A stretch of DNA of 64,000 bases from Flaviramulus sp. BrNp1-15. Lineage in GTDB: Bacteria; Bacteroidota; Bacteroidia; Flavobacteriales; Flavobacteriaceae. This document shows positions 16,335-25,751 of this stretch, piece by piece. The notes beneath the pieces are model-generated. The model was not told the origin of the DNA. It saw nothing but the letters and a program-made list of their open reading frames with translations, and did no database searches. A program made the position numbers and the translations under genes. Location: positions 2,154,471 through 2,218,470 of the forward strand of contig NZ_CP092099.1 of the NCBI RefSeq assembly GCF_022259695.1, in the 5' to 3' direction. How positions within the stretch are numbered: position 1 is the stretch's first letter; each line of letters opens with the position of its first letter.

Positions 16335-17348
16335 CTAAGAAACAATCTTATCAATCAAGCTTAACTCCTCATTACTAAACTTTAAATTATCTAAAGCTTT
16401 TACATTGTCTTTTAATTGATTAGGAGAACTTGCCCCAACTAATACTGATGCTACTTGTTTTTGCCTTAAAATCCAAGAAATAGCCATTTGATGTAGCTTT
16501 TGCCCACGTTCTTGAGCAATTTTATTTAAACTTTGAATTTTATCTAGGTTACTAGAAACAGTCTCAGCATCTAAATACGTTGCGTTTTTTGCAGCTCTAG
16601 AATTTTCTGGAATTCCTTTTAAGTATTTATCGGTAAGCATGCCTTGTGCTAAAGGAGAAAAGGCTATACAACCAACACCGTTTTTATCTAAAGTATCTAA
16701 AAGCCCATCTTCAACCCATCTATCAAACATAGAGTATCTGGCTTGGTGTAAAATAAAAGGTACATTTAAACGCTTTAATATTTCGGCAGCTTTTTGAGTT
16801 TCTGCTGGCTCATAATTAGAAATCCCAGCGTATAAGGCTTTTCCTTGACGAACAATATCAGCCAAGGCTCCCATAGTTTCTTCTAGAGGCGTATCTGGAT
16901 CTGGTCTGTGATGATAAAAAATATCAACATAATCTAATCCCATACGTTTTAAGCTTTGGTCTATACTAGCAATTAGGTATTTTCTGGAACCCAAATTACC
17001 ATAAGGCCCAGGCCACATATCGTATCCAGCTTTAGATGCTATAAACATTTCATCTCTGTAAGCTTTAAAATCATGTTTTAAAATAGTGCCAAAATTTTCT
17101 TCAGCAGAACCAAAAGGTGGTCCGTAATTATTTGCCAAATCAAAATGTGTAATTCCTAAATCAAAAGCAGTTCTTATAATGTCTCTTCCATTTTGAATAT
17201 TATCTACAAAACCAAAGTTATGCCACAAGCCTAAAGAAATGGCGGGTAACATAACACCGCTATTTCCTGTTCTTTTATAGGTCATTGAGTCGTAACGTTT
17301 AGAATCTGCTAAATAGCTTTCTACTCCTGATTTGTCGTTGATTTGCAT
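16335..17348 (-). CDS. Aldo/keto reductase (YghZ/GapD-like)
   Basis: A 337-residue NADPH-dependent TIM-barrel reductase. Family marks: Asp/Tyr in FDLANNYGPPFGSAEENFG, the catalytic Lys in ASKAGYDMWPG, His in DIFYHHRPDPDTPLEETMGA, and the cofactor-binding end VLVGASSPNQLKDNVKAL. The MWPGPYGNLGSRKYL segment is typical of the YghZ (L-glyceraldehyde-3-phosphate reductase) branch, so detoxification of small aldehydes such as methylglyoxal is plausible. There is no signal peptide. It is a single gene, convergent with the secreted protein gene, with a terminator of the next gene upstream (17407-17444). Confidence 0.9.
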   Translation of the reverse strand: MQINDKSGVESYLADSKRYDSMTYKRTGNSGVMLPAISLGLWHNFGFVDNIQNGRDIIRTAFDLGITHFDLANNYGPPFGSAEENFGTILKHDFKAYRDEMFIASKAGYDMWPGPYGNLGSRKYLIASIDQSLKRMGLDYVDIFYHHRPDPDTPLEETMGALADIVRQGKALYAGISNYEPAETQKAAEILKRLNVPFILHQARYSMFDRWVEDGLLDTLDKNGVGCIAFSPLAQGMLTDKYLKGIPENSRAAKNATYLDAETVSSNLDKIQSLNKIAQERGQKLHQMAISWILRQKQVASVLVGASSPNQLKDNVKALDNLKFSNEELSLIDKIVS

Positions 17349-17406
17349 GCTGTATAATTATTTTGAAACGTAAATGTATAAATTAGTTTTTACATTTTAT
17401 CTAAAC

Positions 17407-17448
17407 AAAAAAAAGCCTTTTAATATAAATATCAAAAGGCTTTTATAA
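17407..17448. terminator. Intrinsic terminator between S9 peptidase and aldo/keto reductase genes
   Basis: AAAAGCCTTTT (17411-17421) and AAAAGGCTTTT (17434-17444) pair in an 11-bp stem with A and T runs on both sides. It ends the S9 peptidase transcript, whose stop is at 17462. Confidence 0.8.
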
Positions 17449-17461
17449 TAGTTATAATGTT

Positions 17462-19768
17462 TTAATCTTTTAAAGGTTGCTTAATGTCTTGTTTTAAGTG
17501 TTTTGCATAAAAACCCATCATTGCTTTATACAGAGCAATAGAGTTTTCTTCTTTAGCAAAACCATGCCCTTCATCATACTTAACCATATATGGTACATCA
17601 TACCCTTTAGCTCGTAAAGCACTAACAATTTGATCCGACTCATCAATATTTACTCTTGGGTCGTTAGCACCTTGAACAACGAAAAGAGGCTTTTTGATTT
17701 TATCTATTTGATAAACAGGAGAAACCTCTTCCATGATTACTTTTTCTTCAGCAACATCCTCATCATACCAAATTTCTTTTATTATTTTTAAATAAGGTTT
17801 CCAATAAGGAGGGATGCTTTTCATGAATGTAAACAAATTAGATACACCAACATAATCTACACCACAAGCATATAAATCTGGAGTTTTTGTTAATCCTCGT
17901 AAAACAGCATAACCACCATGACTACCTCCATAAATAGCAGCATTATCTTTATCTACCCATCCTTGATCAATTACATATTGTAATCCATCTTCAACATCGT
18001 CCATAGCTTGTCTGCCAATTTGTTTAAATCCAGATTCTAAAAATTCTCTTCCGTAACCTCCAGAAATTCTGAAATTTACTTGTAAAGTAGCATAACCGCG
18101 ACTTGCAAAAAGTTGTGCTTCAGGGTTAAAACCCCAAGAATCACGAACACCTTGTGGGCCGCCATGAGGATTTACAATAACTGGAACTTTTTGCCCGTTA
18201 AGCGCTTCTTTAGGCAAAGTAATATAACCATGAATAGTTTTTCCATCTCTACTTTTAAAAGTAATAGGGCGCATTTCTGCCATATCACTTTCTATGAGAT
18301 TTGGCATTAAATTGTAAAGTAATTTAAATTCATCTTTTGAAGCATCGTAGGAATAATAGGTTCCATACAATTTATCACTTTGTAGAAATATTAAATATTT
18401 ACTTTCATCATCGGTAACATCAGCTATTGAATAACTATAGTTTGGAAATTTATCTGTTATTCTTTTATGTAATTTTTTGTAATAATCACTAACTGGAACA
18501 ATTTGTCTTTTTTCACCTTCGTATGAAAAATAATCTAATTCATAATTTCTATTTCTTGATAATCTTAAACCAGATACATCATAATAATCATTAGAAAATA
18601 TTTTTTTTATAGCCTTATCTTCTTTTAAATCATATAAATAAATTTGTGTTTTATCACTTTCTAAATTTGAAACAACATATGCATCGTGTGGATAATCTGT
18701 TGCGTAATTAAATGAAGATATACTAAAATTGTCTTTCCAGTTTAATTGTTTTTTTATTTCATAATTCTCACCATCTACAGTGTAATAAAAATCAAAATTC
18801 ACACCGTTTCTTAAGCGTGCAAAACCTCTTAGATTTCCATCTTTATCAAACTCATAGCTATTTATTGGGTTTGCTGCATCATCATTTTTATATAACTGTT
18901 TTAATTCACCTGTTACGATATTAATTTTGTATGGTTCAAAAATCTGTGGATTATTCTGATTCATAGAAATAATCATATGATCTTTATCTTCTTTTAAACC
19001 TTCAATAATATTTACTTTTACACCATCAAAAGGAGTGAGTTCTTTTTGATTTGTTCCATCTACATCAACCGCAAATAAATGGTAATCTTCATTACCACCT
19101 TTATCCATAACATATACTAGTCTGCTGTCATTTGCCCACCCAAAACCTCTAATAAGTTCTTCTTTTTCTTCAATAACTCTTTTTACTTCACCAGTTTCAA
19201 GGTTTTTAACATATACATGATTTTTTGTGTTTTCATCTTTTTCTCTGTAAGACAAATAGGTTCCATTAGGTGAAAAATTAAAAGAACGTGCTTTTGGTCT
19301 TGCAAAATAATCTTCAACAGCATATTTATAATTTGTAGGATTCCAGTTTGCAAGTTTTTCTAAATCTTCATCAGATGTTGGCAATGCTGTATTTCCAGGA
19401 AGCGTTTTTACAGTTTTAGATAAGGATAATGGAAACTCCATACCACTTTGGTAAAAGGTACCAGCTATGGTGTTTTCTTTTAAACTCCCAACATATTTTA
19501 TACCCGCTTGTGTAAATTTAATTGTAAGCGTATCGTTTGCGAAACTTGTTTCATCCATTGGGATTCCGGTTGCGCCTTGTGAAGGGCTATCCATGGTAGA
19601 AGACAAAACACCTTCTTCACTTATTATATTAAAGATTAAAGACATTTCTGTTCCTTGGACAGATAATTTACCTTCCCATGCACCAACAATATCCTGTGCG
19701 TTAATTTGTGTAAATAGCCCTAAGAAAAAGAATAGGGTACTACTTAATTTTAAAATTGTAGTTTTCAT
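17462..19768 (-). CDS. S9 family prolyl-oligopeptidase-like serine peptidase, secreted
   Basis: A 768-residue exported peptidase; the N-terminus MKTTILKLSSTLFFFLGLFT followed by QINAQ is a signal peptide. Residues 25-115 form a small beta domain (VGAWEGKLSVQGTEMSL). A seven-bladed propeller region follows (FNFSPNGTYLSYREKDENT). The C-terminal alpha/beta-hydrolase has nucleophile Ser616 in YGGSHGGYA, Asp703 in GANDPRVN and His735 in DEGHGFAKEEN, the complete S9 triad. Such enzymes cut dipeptides or short peptides, often after Pro, in the periplasm of Bacteroidota. It stands alone, divergent from the helicase gene. Confidence 0.92.
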   Translation of the reverse strand: MKTTILKLSSTLFFFLGLFTQINAQDIVGAWEGKLSVQGTEMSLIFNIISEEGVLSSTMDSPSQGATGIPMDETSFANDTLTIKFTQAGIKYVGSLKENTIAGTFYQSGMEFPLSLSKTVKTLPGNTALPTSDEDLEKLANWNPTNYKYAVEDYFARPKARSFNFSPNGTYLSYREKDENTKNHVYVKNLETGEVKRVIEEKEELIRGFGWANDSRLVYVMDKGGNEDYHLFAVDVDGTNQKELTPFDGVKVNIIEGLKEDKDHMIISMNQNNPQIFEPYKINIVTGELKQLYKNDDAANPINSYEFDKDGNLRGFARLRNGVNFDFYYTVDGENYEIKKQLNWKDNFSISSFNYATDYPHDAYVVSNLESDKTQIYLYDLKEDKAIKKIFSNDYYDVSGLRLSRNRNYELDYFSYEGEKRQIVPVSDYYKKLHKRITDKFPNYSYSIADVTDDESKYLIFLQSDKLYGTYYSYDASKDEFKLLYNLMPNLIESDMAEMRPITFKSRDGKTIHGYITLPKEALNGQKVPVIVNPHGGPQGVRDSWGFNPEAQLFASRGYATLQVNFRISGGYGREFLESGFKQIGRQAMDDVEDGLQYVIDQGWVDKDNAAIYGGSHGGYAVLRGLTKTPDLYACGVDYVGVSNLFTFMKSIPPYWKPYLKIIKEIWYDEDVAEEKVIMEEVSPVYQIDKIKKPLFVVQGANDPRVNIDESDQIVSALRAKGYDVPYMVKYDEGHGFAKEENSIALYKAMMGFYAKHLKQDIKQPLKD

Positions 19769-19978
19769 TTGAATTGATAAGATTAAAAATTAGTTATTAT
19801 TAAATCTGATATGTGTTAGAAGCTATTTTTCATCATATGTTACAATATAATCAAAAAATCATTGATTTATTTTAATTTATTCAATCTAGTAGCACTTATA
19901 ATAAATAGTTAACCTGTTAAAATCTTGTGTTTTACAACTTCTGTTAATATTCCTTGAAAACTTATAAATAATTATAGC

Positions 19979-20007
19979 TTGTAAACCCTTTAAAGATGTT
20001 ATTTTTG
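19979..20007 (+). promoter_or_regulatory. Promoter of the helicase gene
   Basis: TTG (19979-19981), 18 bp, then TATTTTTG (20000-20007) is a good match to the Bacteroidota consensus. The predicted start of transcription is near 20011, 17 nt before the ATG. Confidence 0.6.
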
Positions 20008-20027
20008 CACGTCACAAAATTGAAAGT

Positions 20028-21581
20028 ATGCCGATTTCAAAAATAGAATTAGAAGAAAGAAACGAGGGTAAGAATTTATATAGTTATCAAAAAGGAGCTA
20101 TTGATAAAATTTTTACAGCTTTTGAAGAATCTCCAGACGATTATCATTTATTATATCAATTACCAACTGGTGGTGGAAAAACCGTTATTTTCTCTGAAAT
20201 TGTTAGACAATACCTTAAACATCATAAAAAGAAGGTATTGGTAATGACCCATCGTATAGAATTATGTAAGCAAACTTCTAATATGCTTACCGAATTTGGT
20301 GTAATAAACAAAGTTGTTGATAGTAAAGCTGATTTAAGTGATCAGGCAAATTACAGTTGTTTTGTGGCCATGGTAGAAACCCTTAACAATAGGCTAAATG
20401 ATGATAAACTAGATATTTCTGATATTGGTTTAGTTATTATTGATGAAGCGCATTATAACTCCTTTACAAAACTATTTAAGTTTTTTAGTCAGTCGTTCAT
20501 TTTAGGTGTTACAGCAACACCTTTGAGTTCTAGTATAGAATTACCAATGACTGATAATTACGATGAATTAATTGTTGGTGAAAGTATAGAATCTCTTATA
20601 AATAATGGCTTCTTAGCACGTGCTGAAATGTTTACCTATAATGTTGGCTTAACCTCTCTTGTTGTTGGTGCAAATGGCGATTACACAGTTAAATCATCTG
20701 AAGATTTATATACTGATAACGACATGCTATCCAAGCTTTTACAAGCTTATGAAGAACGCTGTAAAGGCAAGAAAACATTAATTTTTAACAACGGTATAAA
20801 TACGTCGTTACATGTTTATGACACCTTTAGAAGAGCAGGATATCCCGTTGCACATTTAGATAATACAAATACCAAAAAAGAACGGGCCATGATATTAAAA
20901 TGGTTCAAAAAAACACCAGATGCTATTTTAACTTCGGTTAGTATTTTAACAACAGGATTTGATGAGCCTACTGTTGAAAGTATTATTCTAAACAGAGCAA
21001 CAAAATCATTGACGCTATATTATCAAATGATTGGTCGTGGTTCTCGTATTCTAAAAGATAAAAAGTCTTTCTCAGTTGTTGATTTAGGAAATAATTTCCA
21101 TCGTTTTGGACCTTGGGGTGATGACTTAGACTGGCAACGTATTTTTAAATCACCTAACTACTATCTAGATTCTATTTTAAGTGATGAAGATTTAGAAAGC
21201 AATTTTAGGTATGAAATGCCTGATGAACTACGCGCTGAATTCTCAAATTCTAAAGAGGTTTATTTTGATATTCAAAAAACCTATGTTGATTCTATAAGAA
21301 ACGGTGAATCTTCAAAAGTAGTTTTAGAACGTTCAATAGAACAACATGCCAGAATTTGCACTGAAAATAGTGAAGATGTTTATGATGCTTTAGCTTTAGC
21401 AAAAAAACTGGGAGATGATATCGATTTTAGAATTGGTCGTTATACCAAATGTATAAGCAAAAGTACTTTTAATTTTGTTGAATGGCTAAAAGGCGATTAC
21501 AGAAAGAAATTAAATGCATTTTTAAGATCTAATTTTGATGAATTATTTGAGGAGATTAATGGTTATCCACCTGAAGACTAA
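20028..21581 (+). CDS. SF2 DEAD/DEAH-box helicase (RadD/SSL2-like)
   Basis: A 517-residue cytosolic superfamily-2 helicase. Domain 1 has Walker A LPTGGGKTVIF (near residue 45), VMTHRIELCKQ, DEAH in VIIDEAHYNSF (near 143) and motif III GVTATPLSS. Domain 2 shows ILTSVSILTTGFDEP and motif VI QMIGRGSRILKD near 335. The rest (360-517) has no known domain. Compact architecture of this type includes RadD/YejH-like proteins used in DNA repair; no restriction or nuclease partner is next to it, so a standalone repair or RNA role is likely. It has its own promoter (19979-20007). Confidence 0.87.
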   Translation: MPISKIELEERNEGKNLYSYQKGAIDKIFTAFEESPDDYHLLYQLPTGGGKTVIFSEIVRQYLKHHKKKVLVMTHRIELCKQTSNMLTEFGVINKVVDSKADLSDQANYSCFVAMVETLNNRLNDDKLDISDIGLVIIDEAHYNSFTKLFKFFSQSFILGVTATPLSSSIELPMTDNYDELIVGESIESLINNGFLARAEMFTYNVGLTSLVVGANGDYTVKSSEDLYTDNDMLSKLLQAYEERCKGKKTLIFNNGINTSLHVYDTFRRAGYPVAHLDNTNTKKERAMILKWFKKTPDAILTSVSILTTGFDEPTVESIILNRATKSLTLYYQMIGRGSRILKDKKSFSVVDLGNNFHRFGPWGDDLDWQRIFKSPNYYLDSILSDEDLESNFRYEMPDELRAEFSNSKEVYFDIQKTYVDSIRNGESSKVVLERSIEQHARICTENSEDVYDALALAKKLGDDIDFRIGRYTKCISKSTFNFVEWLKGDYRKKLNAFLRSNFDELFEEINGYPPED

Positions 21582-21683
21582 TACCGGTATATATTTTTAC
21601 TATAGTTAAATCATATTAACCTTAAAAATTAGGCGTATCTTTACACATATTTATTCACATAAAACCCAGAGGAAATTTAAACT

Positions 21684-22139
21684 ATGGCAAAATCGCAAGT
21701 TACATTTAACAAAATTGAAAAAGAAAAAAAACGCTTAAAGAAAAGAGAAGAAAAGCAGAAGAAAAAAGATGCTCGTAAGGCAGAAAAAGAAGCAAGTGGT
21801 TCATCAGGAATCCAATTTGCTTATGTAGATTTTAATGGAAATTTAACCGATACACCACCAGATCCAGCAATGCGAGAAAAGGTAGAAGCAGAAAGTATTG
21901 AATTAGGTATTCCTAAAAAAGAAGACAGAATAGAAGAGGAGCCAGCTGCAAAAGAAGGAAAAGTATCTTTCTTTGATACTTCTAAAGGTTTTGGTTTCAT
22001 TATAGATAGCGTTAATCAAGAAAAATATTTTGTTCATGTAAGTGGTTTACTTGATGAGATTCAAGAAAATGATAAGGTTACTTACGAGTTAGAACGTGGA
22101 CAAAAAGGAATGAATGCTGTTAGAGTAAAAAAAATATAG
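21684..22139 (+). CDS. Cold-shock-domain protein with a charged N-terminal extension
   Basis: A 151-residue nucleic-acid-binding protein. Residues 1-40 are an almost pure Lys/Glu/Arg helix (EKKRLKKREEKQKKKDARKA); 40-90 is a linker, and 90-151 is one cold-shock domain with RNP1-like KGFGFI and RNP2-like KYFVHVSGL. Typical CspA is about 70 residues, so the extension doubles it; flavobacteria often carry such a form. The likely role is RNA binding and chaperoning in the cold or in stationary phase. An unusually good purine stretch, AGAGGAAA, sits upstream of the ATG. It is followed 31 bp later by the EamA genes. Confidence 0.9.
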   Translation: MAKSQVTFNKIEKEKKRLKKREEKQKKKDARKAEKEASGSSGIQFAYVDFNGNLTDTPPDPAMREKVEAESIELGIPKKEDRIEEEPAAKEGKVSFFDTSKGFGFIIDSVNQEKYFVHVSGLLDEIQENDKVTYELERGQKGMNAVRVKKI

Positions 22140-22170
22140 TGCGTTTCTATTGAGCTTATTATAAATATTT

Positions 22171-23085
22171 ATGGGTGTACCTCGTAAAACTATTACAATT
22201 GTACTCGCTTTTTTTGCAATTTATGTTATTTGGGGTTCAACCTATTTACTTAATAAAATAGCAGTATCAGAACTACCTCCCTTAAAATTAGCCGCAATAC
22301 GCTTTATAACTGCTGGTATTATTATTTTTATAATTGCTAAGCTTTTAAAAGTCAGCATTTCAATTTCTAAAGAACAACTTAAAAACACAATTATTGCTGG
22401 GTTTTTATTTTTAACCTTTGGTAATGGTGTTGTTGTTTGGGCTTTAAAGTTTGTTGATAGTGGCTTTGCAGCCTTAGAGATTTCTGCACAACCTTTAGTT
22501 GTTCTTATTTTAATGCGCATAATTCAAGGTAAAAAAATAAGTGCTATGTCTTACATTGGGGTTGTTTTAGGTTTTATAGGTATTTATCTTTTAGTAAGCC
22601 AGAAACAACTAATAAATCAGGAAGGACAAATTATTGGTATGCTCATGATTTTTGTTTGTATGATAAGTTGGGCATATGGTAGTATTTTTGTTGGCAATGC
22701 TAATTTACCCAAAAACTCATTTGTAAATACAGGTTACCAAATGTTGTCTGGGGGCATTATGCTAGCTATAGCTAGTTTTTGTTTTGGCGAAACTTGGTCA
22801 TCGCCTTTATCTTGGAGTACTAATGTACAATGGTCTATGCTAGCTCTTATTCTATTTGGTAGTATAGTTGCATTTACCTCTTTTAATTATTTATTAAAGG
22901 CTGTTTCTCCAGAAAAAGTTGCTACCAATACTTATGTAAATCCCATTATAGCCCTTATTTTAGGTTGGTGGATTTTAAACGAAACTATAACGTTTCAATC
23001 TATCATGGCAGCAGTGGTTTTGCTTACTGGTGTCTATTTTATAAATACAAAACGCGTTATAAAACCAAGAGGTATTGGACGTTAA
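22171..23085 (+). CDS. EamA/DMT family transporter
   Basis: A 304-residue inner-membrane protein with ten predicted helices in two EamA halves (first VIWGSTYLLNKIAVSELPP, second WAYGSIFVGNANLP and ALILGWWILNETI). DMT transporters export or import small metabolites such as amino acids or nucleotides; the substrate here is unknown. It overlaps the next DMT gene by 11 bp, so the two are co-translated. They may be functionally paired, but each looks like a complete ten-helix unit. Confidence 0.88.
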   Translation: MGVPRKTITIVLAFFAIYVIWGSTYLLNKIAVSELPPLKLAAIRFITAGIIIFIIAKLLKVSISISKEQLKNTIIAGFLFLTFGNGVVVWALKFVDSGFAALEISAQPLVVLILMRIIQGKKISAMSYIGVVLGFIGIYLLVSQKQLINQEGQIIGMLMIFVCMISWAYGSIFVGNANLPKNSFVNTGYQMLSGGIMLAIASFCFGETWSSPLSWSTNVQWSMLALILFGSIVAFTSFNYLLKAVSPEKVATNTYVNPIIALILGWWILNETITFQSIMAAVVLLTGVYFINTKRVIKPRGIGR

Positions 23086-23929
23086 ATCTGCTGTAAAATA
23101 TATGCTTATAAGTACTTTGGCCTTTGCCTGTATGAATAGTATTGTTAAGTATTTAGTAGATTTTAATGCGTTTCAAATTGTTTTTTTTCGATCTATAGGA
23201 TCTTTGTTTTTTACTTTCGGTTTTCTTTTAAAAAACAAAATCCCCATTTTAGGTAACAAGAGAAAACTTATGGTTATTAGAGGACTTGTTGGAGTTACAT
23301 CTATGGCCCTGTTTTTTATGTCTACAAAATATCTACCTATTGGAACCGCGGTTTCATTACGATATATGGCACCAATTTTTGCAGCTATTTTTGCTATATT
23401 TTTTCTTAAAGAAAAAATAAAATCATGGCAATGGTTATTTTTTGCCATAGCTTTTGCAGGCGTTGTAATAATAAAAGGATTAGATACAGAAGTTAATACT
23501 TTTGGCTTACTGTTAATAATGGGAGCTGCTGTATTTAGCGGTATGGTGTATGTTTTGCTTAGTAAAATTGGGAAAGGTGATCATCCTGTTGTAATTGTAA
23601 ATTATTTTATGGTTATAGCAACTATAGTAGGAGGCGTGTTCTTAATTAAATATTGGGTTCAACCAATTGGTAAAGAGTGGTTTATGTTGTTTGGGTTAGG
23701 GGTGTTTGGTTATTTCGGACAAATAAACATGACTAAAGCGTTTCAGGTAGCAGCAACAAACCAAGTTGCACCTTTAAAATATATTGAAGTTATTTTCACA
23801 GTATTATTTGGCGTTTTTATATTTGCAGAAATTTACACTGTTTGGAGTCTGTTGGGTATAGCTTTAATCATTTTGGGCTTAGTTTTAAACGTACTTTACA
23901 AATCAAGGCTTGATTCAAAAAAAATATAA
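23075..23929 (+). CDS. EamA/DMT family transporter (second copy)
   Basis: A 284-residue ten-helix DMT transporter, with FACMNSIVKYLVDFNAFQIV at the start and MTKAFQVAATNQVAPLKYIE in the second half, related to the RhaT/EamA group but clearly diverged from the preceding gene. The start is TTG at 23075, overlapping the previous stop; a later in-frame ATG at 23102 would drop nine residues and cannot be excluded. The substrate is unknown. The GT9 gene follows 16 bp after its stop if the ATG at 23946 is used. Confidence 0.87.
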   Translation: MDVKSAVKYMLISTLAFACMNSIVKYLVDFNAFQIVFFRSIGSLFFTFGFLLKNKIPILGNKRKLMVIRGLVGVTSMALFFMSTKYLPIGTAVSLRYMAPIFAAIFAIFFLKEKIKSWQWLFFAIAFAGVVIIKGLDTEVNTFGLLLIMGAAVFSGMVYVLLSKIGKGDHPVVIVNYFMVIATIVGGVFLIKYWVQPIGKEWFMLFGLGVFGYFGQINMTKAFQVAATNQVAPLKYIEVIFTVLFGVFIFAEIYTVWSLLGIALIILGLVLNVLYKSRLDSKKI

Positions 23930-23945
23930 TATTAATAAAGTATTA

Positions 23946-24992
23946 ATGAAAGTACCCACAAGCATAAATAATATTAGAAGACGTGTAATGCATAGCATTA
24001 CCAAAAATATTGGAAAATCTTACACAGATCCTGTAGTTGATACTTCTAAAAAACTAGACATAAAAAAAGTACTCATAATAAGACCTAATCACCGTTTAGG
24101 TAATCAGTTATTACTAACACCAATAGTACAAGAGGTTATAAATACGTTTCCAGATTGTAAAATTGATTTGTTTGTAAAAGGAGGTGTTGCTAACCCTGTA
24201 TTTCAAAACTATTCTCAAATCAATAAAATAATTCAACTTCCTAAAAAACCTTTTAATCACCTGTTTAAATACGCAATGAGTTGGGTTTCGATTAAGAGAA
24301 CGCATTATGATTTAGTAATTAATGGGGATAAAGATTCTTCTTCAGGGCGACTTCTTACACAAATAAGTAAAGCGACTTTTAAAGTTTTTGGAGATGTTCA
24401 TGAAGATATTCAGGCAAAGTATCCAGATTATAAGCATATATCAAAATACCCTATATACAATTTAAGACGTTATTTGGAAAAACTTGGATTTGATGAAAAC
24501 AATAGCAATCTACCTGTTTTAGATATTAAACTTAATGCTGAAGAAATAGTAAATGGTAAAAAGATACTTGATGATATTATAAAAAATGATAAAAAAACCA
24601 TTTGTATCTACACTAATGCAACAGGAGAAAAATGTTATTCTGAAGATTGGTGGGAAACGTTTTATTCGCGTTTATTAGAAGAGTATCCTAACTATAATAT
24701 TATTGAAATGTTACCTATTGAAAACATTTCTAAAATTAATTTTAAAGCTCCACATTTTTACAGCAAAGATATTCGCGAAATGGGAGCCATCATTAAAAAC
24801 ACAAGTATTTTTATTGCAGCAGATAATGGTGTAATGCATTTAGCTAGTGCCACATTAACACCAACAGTTGGATTCTTTTCGGTAACAGACCCTAATATTT
24901 ATGCACCTTATGGTAATAGAAATATAGCACTTCATACGAAGTATACTAATTTAGAAGATTGGATTAAAGCTATTGATAAAATTCTAAAATAA
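23946..24992 (+). CDS. Glycosyltransferase family 9 (heptosyltransferase-like)
   Basis: A 348-residue GT-B enzyme of the ADP-heptose:LPS heptosyltransferase family. Domain 1 has IKKVLIIRPNHRLGNQLLLT, the diagnostic GDxLL-like loop (here RLGNQLLLTPIVQE). Domain 2 has ICIYTNATGEKCYSEDWW and IFIAADNGVMHLASATLTP, the D-x-G-x-x-H sugar-nucleotide motif. It probably adds a sugar to LPS core or another surface glycan at the inner face of the membrane. I chose the ATG at 23946; an upstream TTG (23910) would overlap the transporter gene. No other LPS gene is nearby. Confidence 0.88.
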   Translation: MKVPTSINNIRRRVMHSITKNIGKSYTDPVVDTSKKLDIKKVLIIRPNHRLGNQLLLTPIVQEVINTFPDCKIDLFVKGGVANPVFQNYSQINKIIQLPKKPFNHLFKYAMSWVSIKRTHYDLVINGDKDSSSGRLLTQISKATFKVFGDVHEDIQAKYPDYKHISKYPIYNLRRYLEKLGFDENNSNLPVLDIKLNAEEIVNGKKILDDIIKNDKKTICIYTNATGEKCYSEDWWETFYSRLLEEYPNYNIIEMLPIENISKINFKAPHFYSKDIREMGAIIKNTSIFIAADNGVMHLASATLTPTVGFFSVTDPNIYAPYGNRNIALHTKYTNLEDWIKAIDKILK

Positions 24993-25060
24993 GCCTAAAA
25001 ATTCTAACTCAAAATTATTAGTTTCTTTACCTTTAGTTTGAAATAATTTAGGTTTTAAAT

Positions 25061-25636
25061 ATGGACGAAATAATTGTTAATCATGTAAAGGAGTATGTAA
25101 ATTTATCTGATGATGATTTAAAACTGTTTACGTCCATGCTAACTGAAATTAAGTTGGCTAAACGAAAGCTTTTATTACAACCCGGTACACATGTTAAACA
25201 TGAGTATTTTGTTACAAAAGGGTGTTTAAAGTCTTATTATCTAGATGCAAAAGGCAATAGAAATATTGTTCAATTTTCTATTGAAAATTGGTGGTTAGGC
25301 GATTTTGATGCATTTTACAACAATGTGCCTTCAAAACTTTATATCGAAGCCATCGAAGATTCTACACTACTTGCCATAAATTATGATAATCTTCAAATAC
25401 TATTTAAAAAAGCTCCTGTTTTTGAACGTTATTACAGACTATTAGTTACTGGTGCTTTTATTTCTCAACGTAAACGTATTTTATCTTCTTTAGTTAACAA
25501 CACCAGAGAGCGTTATTTAGAGTTTTGTGAAACTTACCCAAGCATTGAAAATCGTGTTCCTAATTATCATATAGCAAACTATTTAGGCGTTTCACCCGAA
25601 CGATTAAGTCGTATTAGACGCGAATTAAAGAATTAG
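25061..25636 (+). CDS. Crp/Fnr family transcriptional regulator
   Basis: A 191-residue regulator. Residues 20-115 are a cNMP-binding fold (KRKLLLQPGTHVKHEYFVTK, then RNIVQFSIENWWLGDFDAF), but the phosphate cassette of true CRP is not visible, so the effector may not be cAMP. The C-terminal helix-turn-helix is VPNYHIANYLGVSPERLSRI. A dyad, ATTGAC-N4-GTCAAT, lies just past its stop (25645-25660), in front of the detoxification operon, which makes that operon its likely target. Family assignment is firm; the target is inferred. Confidence 0.9.
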   Translation: MDEIIVNHVKEYVNLSDDDLKLFTSMLTEIKLAKRKLLLQPGTHVKHEYFVTKGCLKSYYLDAKGNRNIVQFSIENWWLGDFDAFYNNVPSKLYIEAIEDSTLLAINYDNLQILFKKAPVFERYYRLLVTGAFISQRKRILSSLVNNTRERYLEFCETYPSIENRVPNYHIANYLGVSPERLSRIRRELKN

Positions 25637-25644
25637 TGCTTAAT

Positions 25645-25660
25645 ATTGACATAGGTCAAT
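25645..25660. promoter_or_regulatory. Putative Crp/Fnr-type operator
   Basis: The perfect dyad ATTGAC-ATAG-GTCAAT has the layout of the FNR box (TTGAT-N4-ATCAA). It lies 9 bp after the regulator gene and is centred about 40 bp upstream of the start predicted from TACATTTG at 25682-25689, which is the class II activator position. Confidence 0.55.
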
Positions 25661-25681
25661 TAAATTGATGAAACTGTATTC

Positions 25682-25689
25682 TACATTTG
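25682..25689 (+). promoter_or_regulatory. Putative -7 box of the detoxification operon
   Basis: TACATTTG matches TAnnTTTG exactly. No good -33 TTG is at the usual distance (the nearest is 14 bp away), in line with dependence on the activator site at 25645-25660. The leader to the ATG at 25752 would be about 60 nt. Confidence 0.5.
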
Positions 25690-25751
25690 TGAATGTAAAT
25701 TATAGTATAAAAACGATAATACAATTAACATTTAATTTAAAACCTAGAAAC

